Below, piece by piece: positions 63,790 through 64,000 of a stretch of DNA of 64,000 nt (position 1 is its first letter; the number at the start of each line of letters is the position of its first letter). A program made the position numbers and the translations under genes. Origin of the DNA: M0108 sp963841065 (GTDB lineage Bacteria > Pseudomonadota > Gammaproteobacteria > Chromatiales > Chromatiaceae); assembly GCA_963841065.1 (NCBI GenBank), contig CAWJBI010000044.1, forward strand, positions 128,727 to 192,726, read 5' to 3'. The notes under the pieces were generated by a model. That model saw only the letters and a program-made list of their open reading frames with translations. It ran no database searches and was not told the DNA's origin.

Positions 63790-64000
63790 CAGAAGTTGAA
63801 CAGGGTCGGTGACAAGCTTCGCGAAGAGCCAATGTCAGTCACGCTGAGCCCAGCTATCCCAGAGGGATTCAGCGTTTTCATCCTAGCTTAACCGGCCTAA
63901 AGGCGCCACTTGTCGTTGGCTATAGACCACTTAAATCCTGCAAAAGCAGGACGCTGAAGCCAGGAAAGGGGATATCCCTCGGTGATTTATAGGCTGAATG
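63790..64000. other. Window end, no supported gene
   Basis: About 210 bases upstream of the GPP34-like gene up to the window edge. No coding frame of note; the promoter of the minus-strand gene is probably here. Confidence 0.4.

Overview
The window looks like chromosome of a high-GC gammaproteobacterium close to the purple sulfur bacteria (Chromatiaceae). The best markers are a sulfur-globule-type envelope protein (35.0-35.4 kb), a TsdA-type dihaem thiosulfate dehydrogenase (26.5 kb), a small membrane protein of the family named after Thiocystis (Thivi_2564, 16.7 kb), and a gammaproteobacterial tmRNA tag (ANDDNYALAA). Family assignments rest on motif recognition, not on a database search.

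Layout. 0-6.5 kb: the minus-strand nuo operon (nuoA-B-C-D-E-F, nuoF cut by the window edge), tRNA-Leu(GAG), secG and tpiA, then smpB and tmRNA on the plus strand. 6.9-12.3 kb: a lipoprotein with a duplicated domain and a glycoside-hydrolase-like barrel, an SDR protein, PPK2 and a ThrE-type exporter. 12.4-17.4 kb: an LplT-Aas lipid-repair fusion and four small stress or envelope genes (BON, coiled coil, Thivi_2564, CsbD). 17.7-24 kb: a MacA-ATPase-permease export operon, DUF924, a membrane protein with an internal amber codon, and CorA. 23.9-25.2 kb: a scar region with a GxxExxY relic between inverted repeats and a DUF4143 ATPase cut off at a 46-bp REP-like palindrome. 25.2-31 kb: GltS, TsdA, a CNBD-CNBD-rhodanese protein and a SulP transporter with a SWIM-like tail. 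31-42.9 kb: maeB, a HAD phosphatase, a PlsC acyltransferase, the sulfur globule protein, type 4/5 UDG, leuA, cbpA-cbpM, a transglutaminase-like protein, an N-formylglutamate amidohydrolase and an EgtB-like protein without the usual iron ligands. 43.1-55.6 kb: rnfB, a giant 2-oxoacid:ferredoxin oxidoreductase, rnfCDGEA, a small Cys-rich membrane protein, a ferredoxin-NADP reductase and, convergent, rquA (rhodoquinone synthesis). 56-59.5 kb: a gutted restriction-modification gene, tag, a glutamine amidotransferase and a dead IS110 transposase. 59.9-63.8 kb: a porin, a split chromate transporter and a GPP34-like fusion protein.

The most interesting unit is 43.1-55.6 kb. It puts in one place an enzyme that would make reduced ferredoxin from a 2-oxoacid, the Rnf pump that oxidises ferredoxin, a ferredoxin/NADP reductase and a rhodoquinone-making enzyme. 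This is a coherent set for dark, anaerobic redox balancing (inference). FNR-like palindromes lie upstream of nuoA and of the sulfur globule gene.

A caution on quality: 13 single-base insertions break otherwise intact core genes (nuoC, aas, leuA, nifJ x3, rnfD, rnfE x5, rnfA), and ten of them fall between 44.6 and 53.3 kb. The reading frame and conserved motifs continue after every one, so sequencing or assembly error is the simplest explanation. I therefore annotate these as genes with noted frameshifts. Relics with other damage (R-M gene, IS110, GxxExxY, DUF4143) are listed as pseudogenes.
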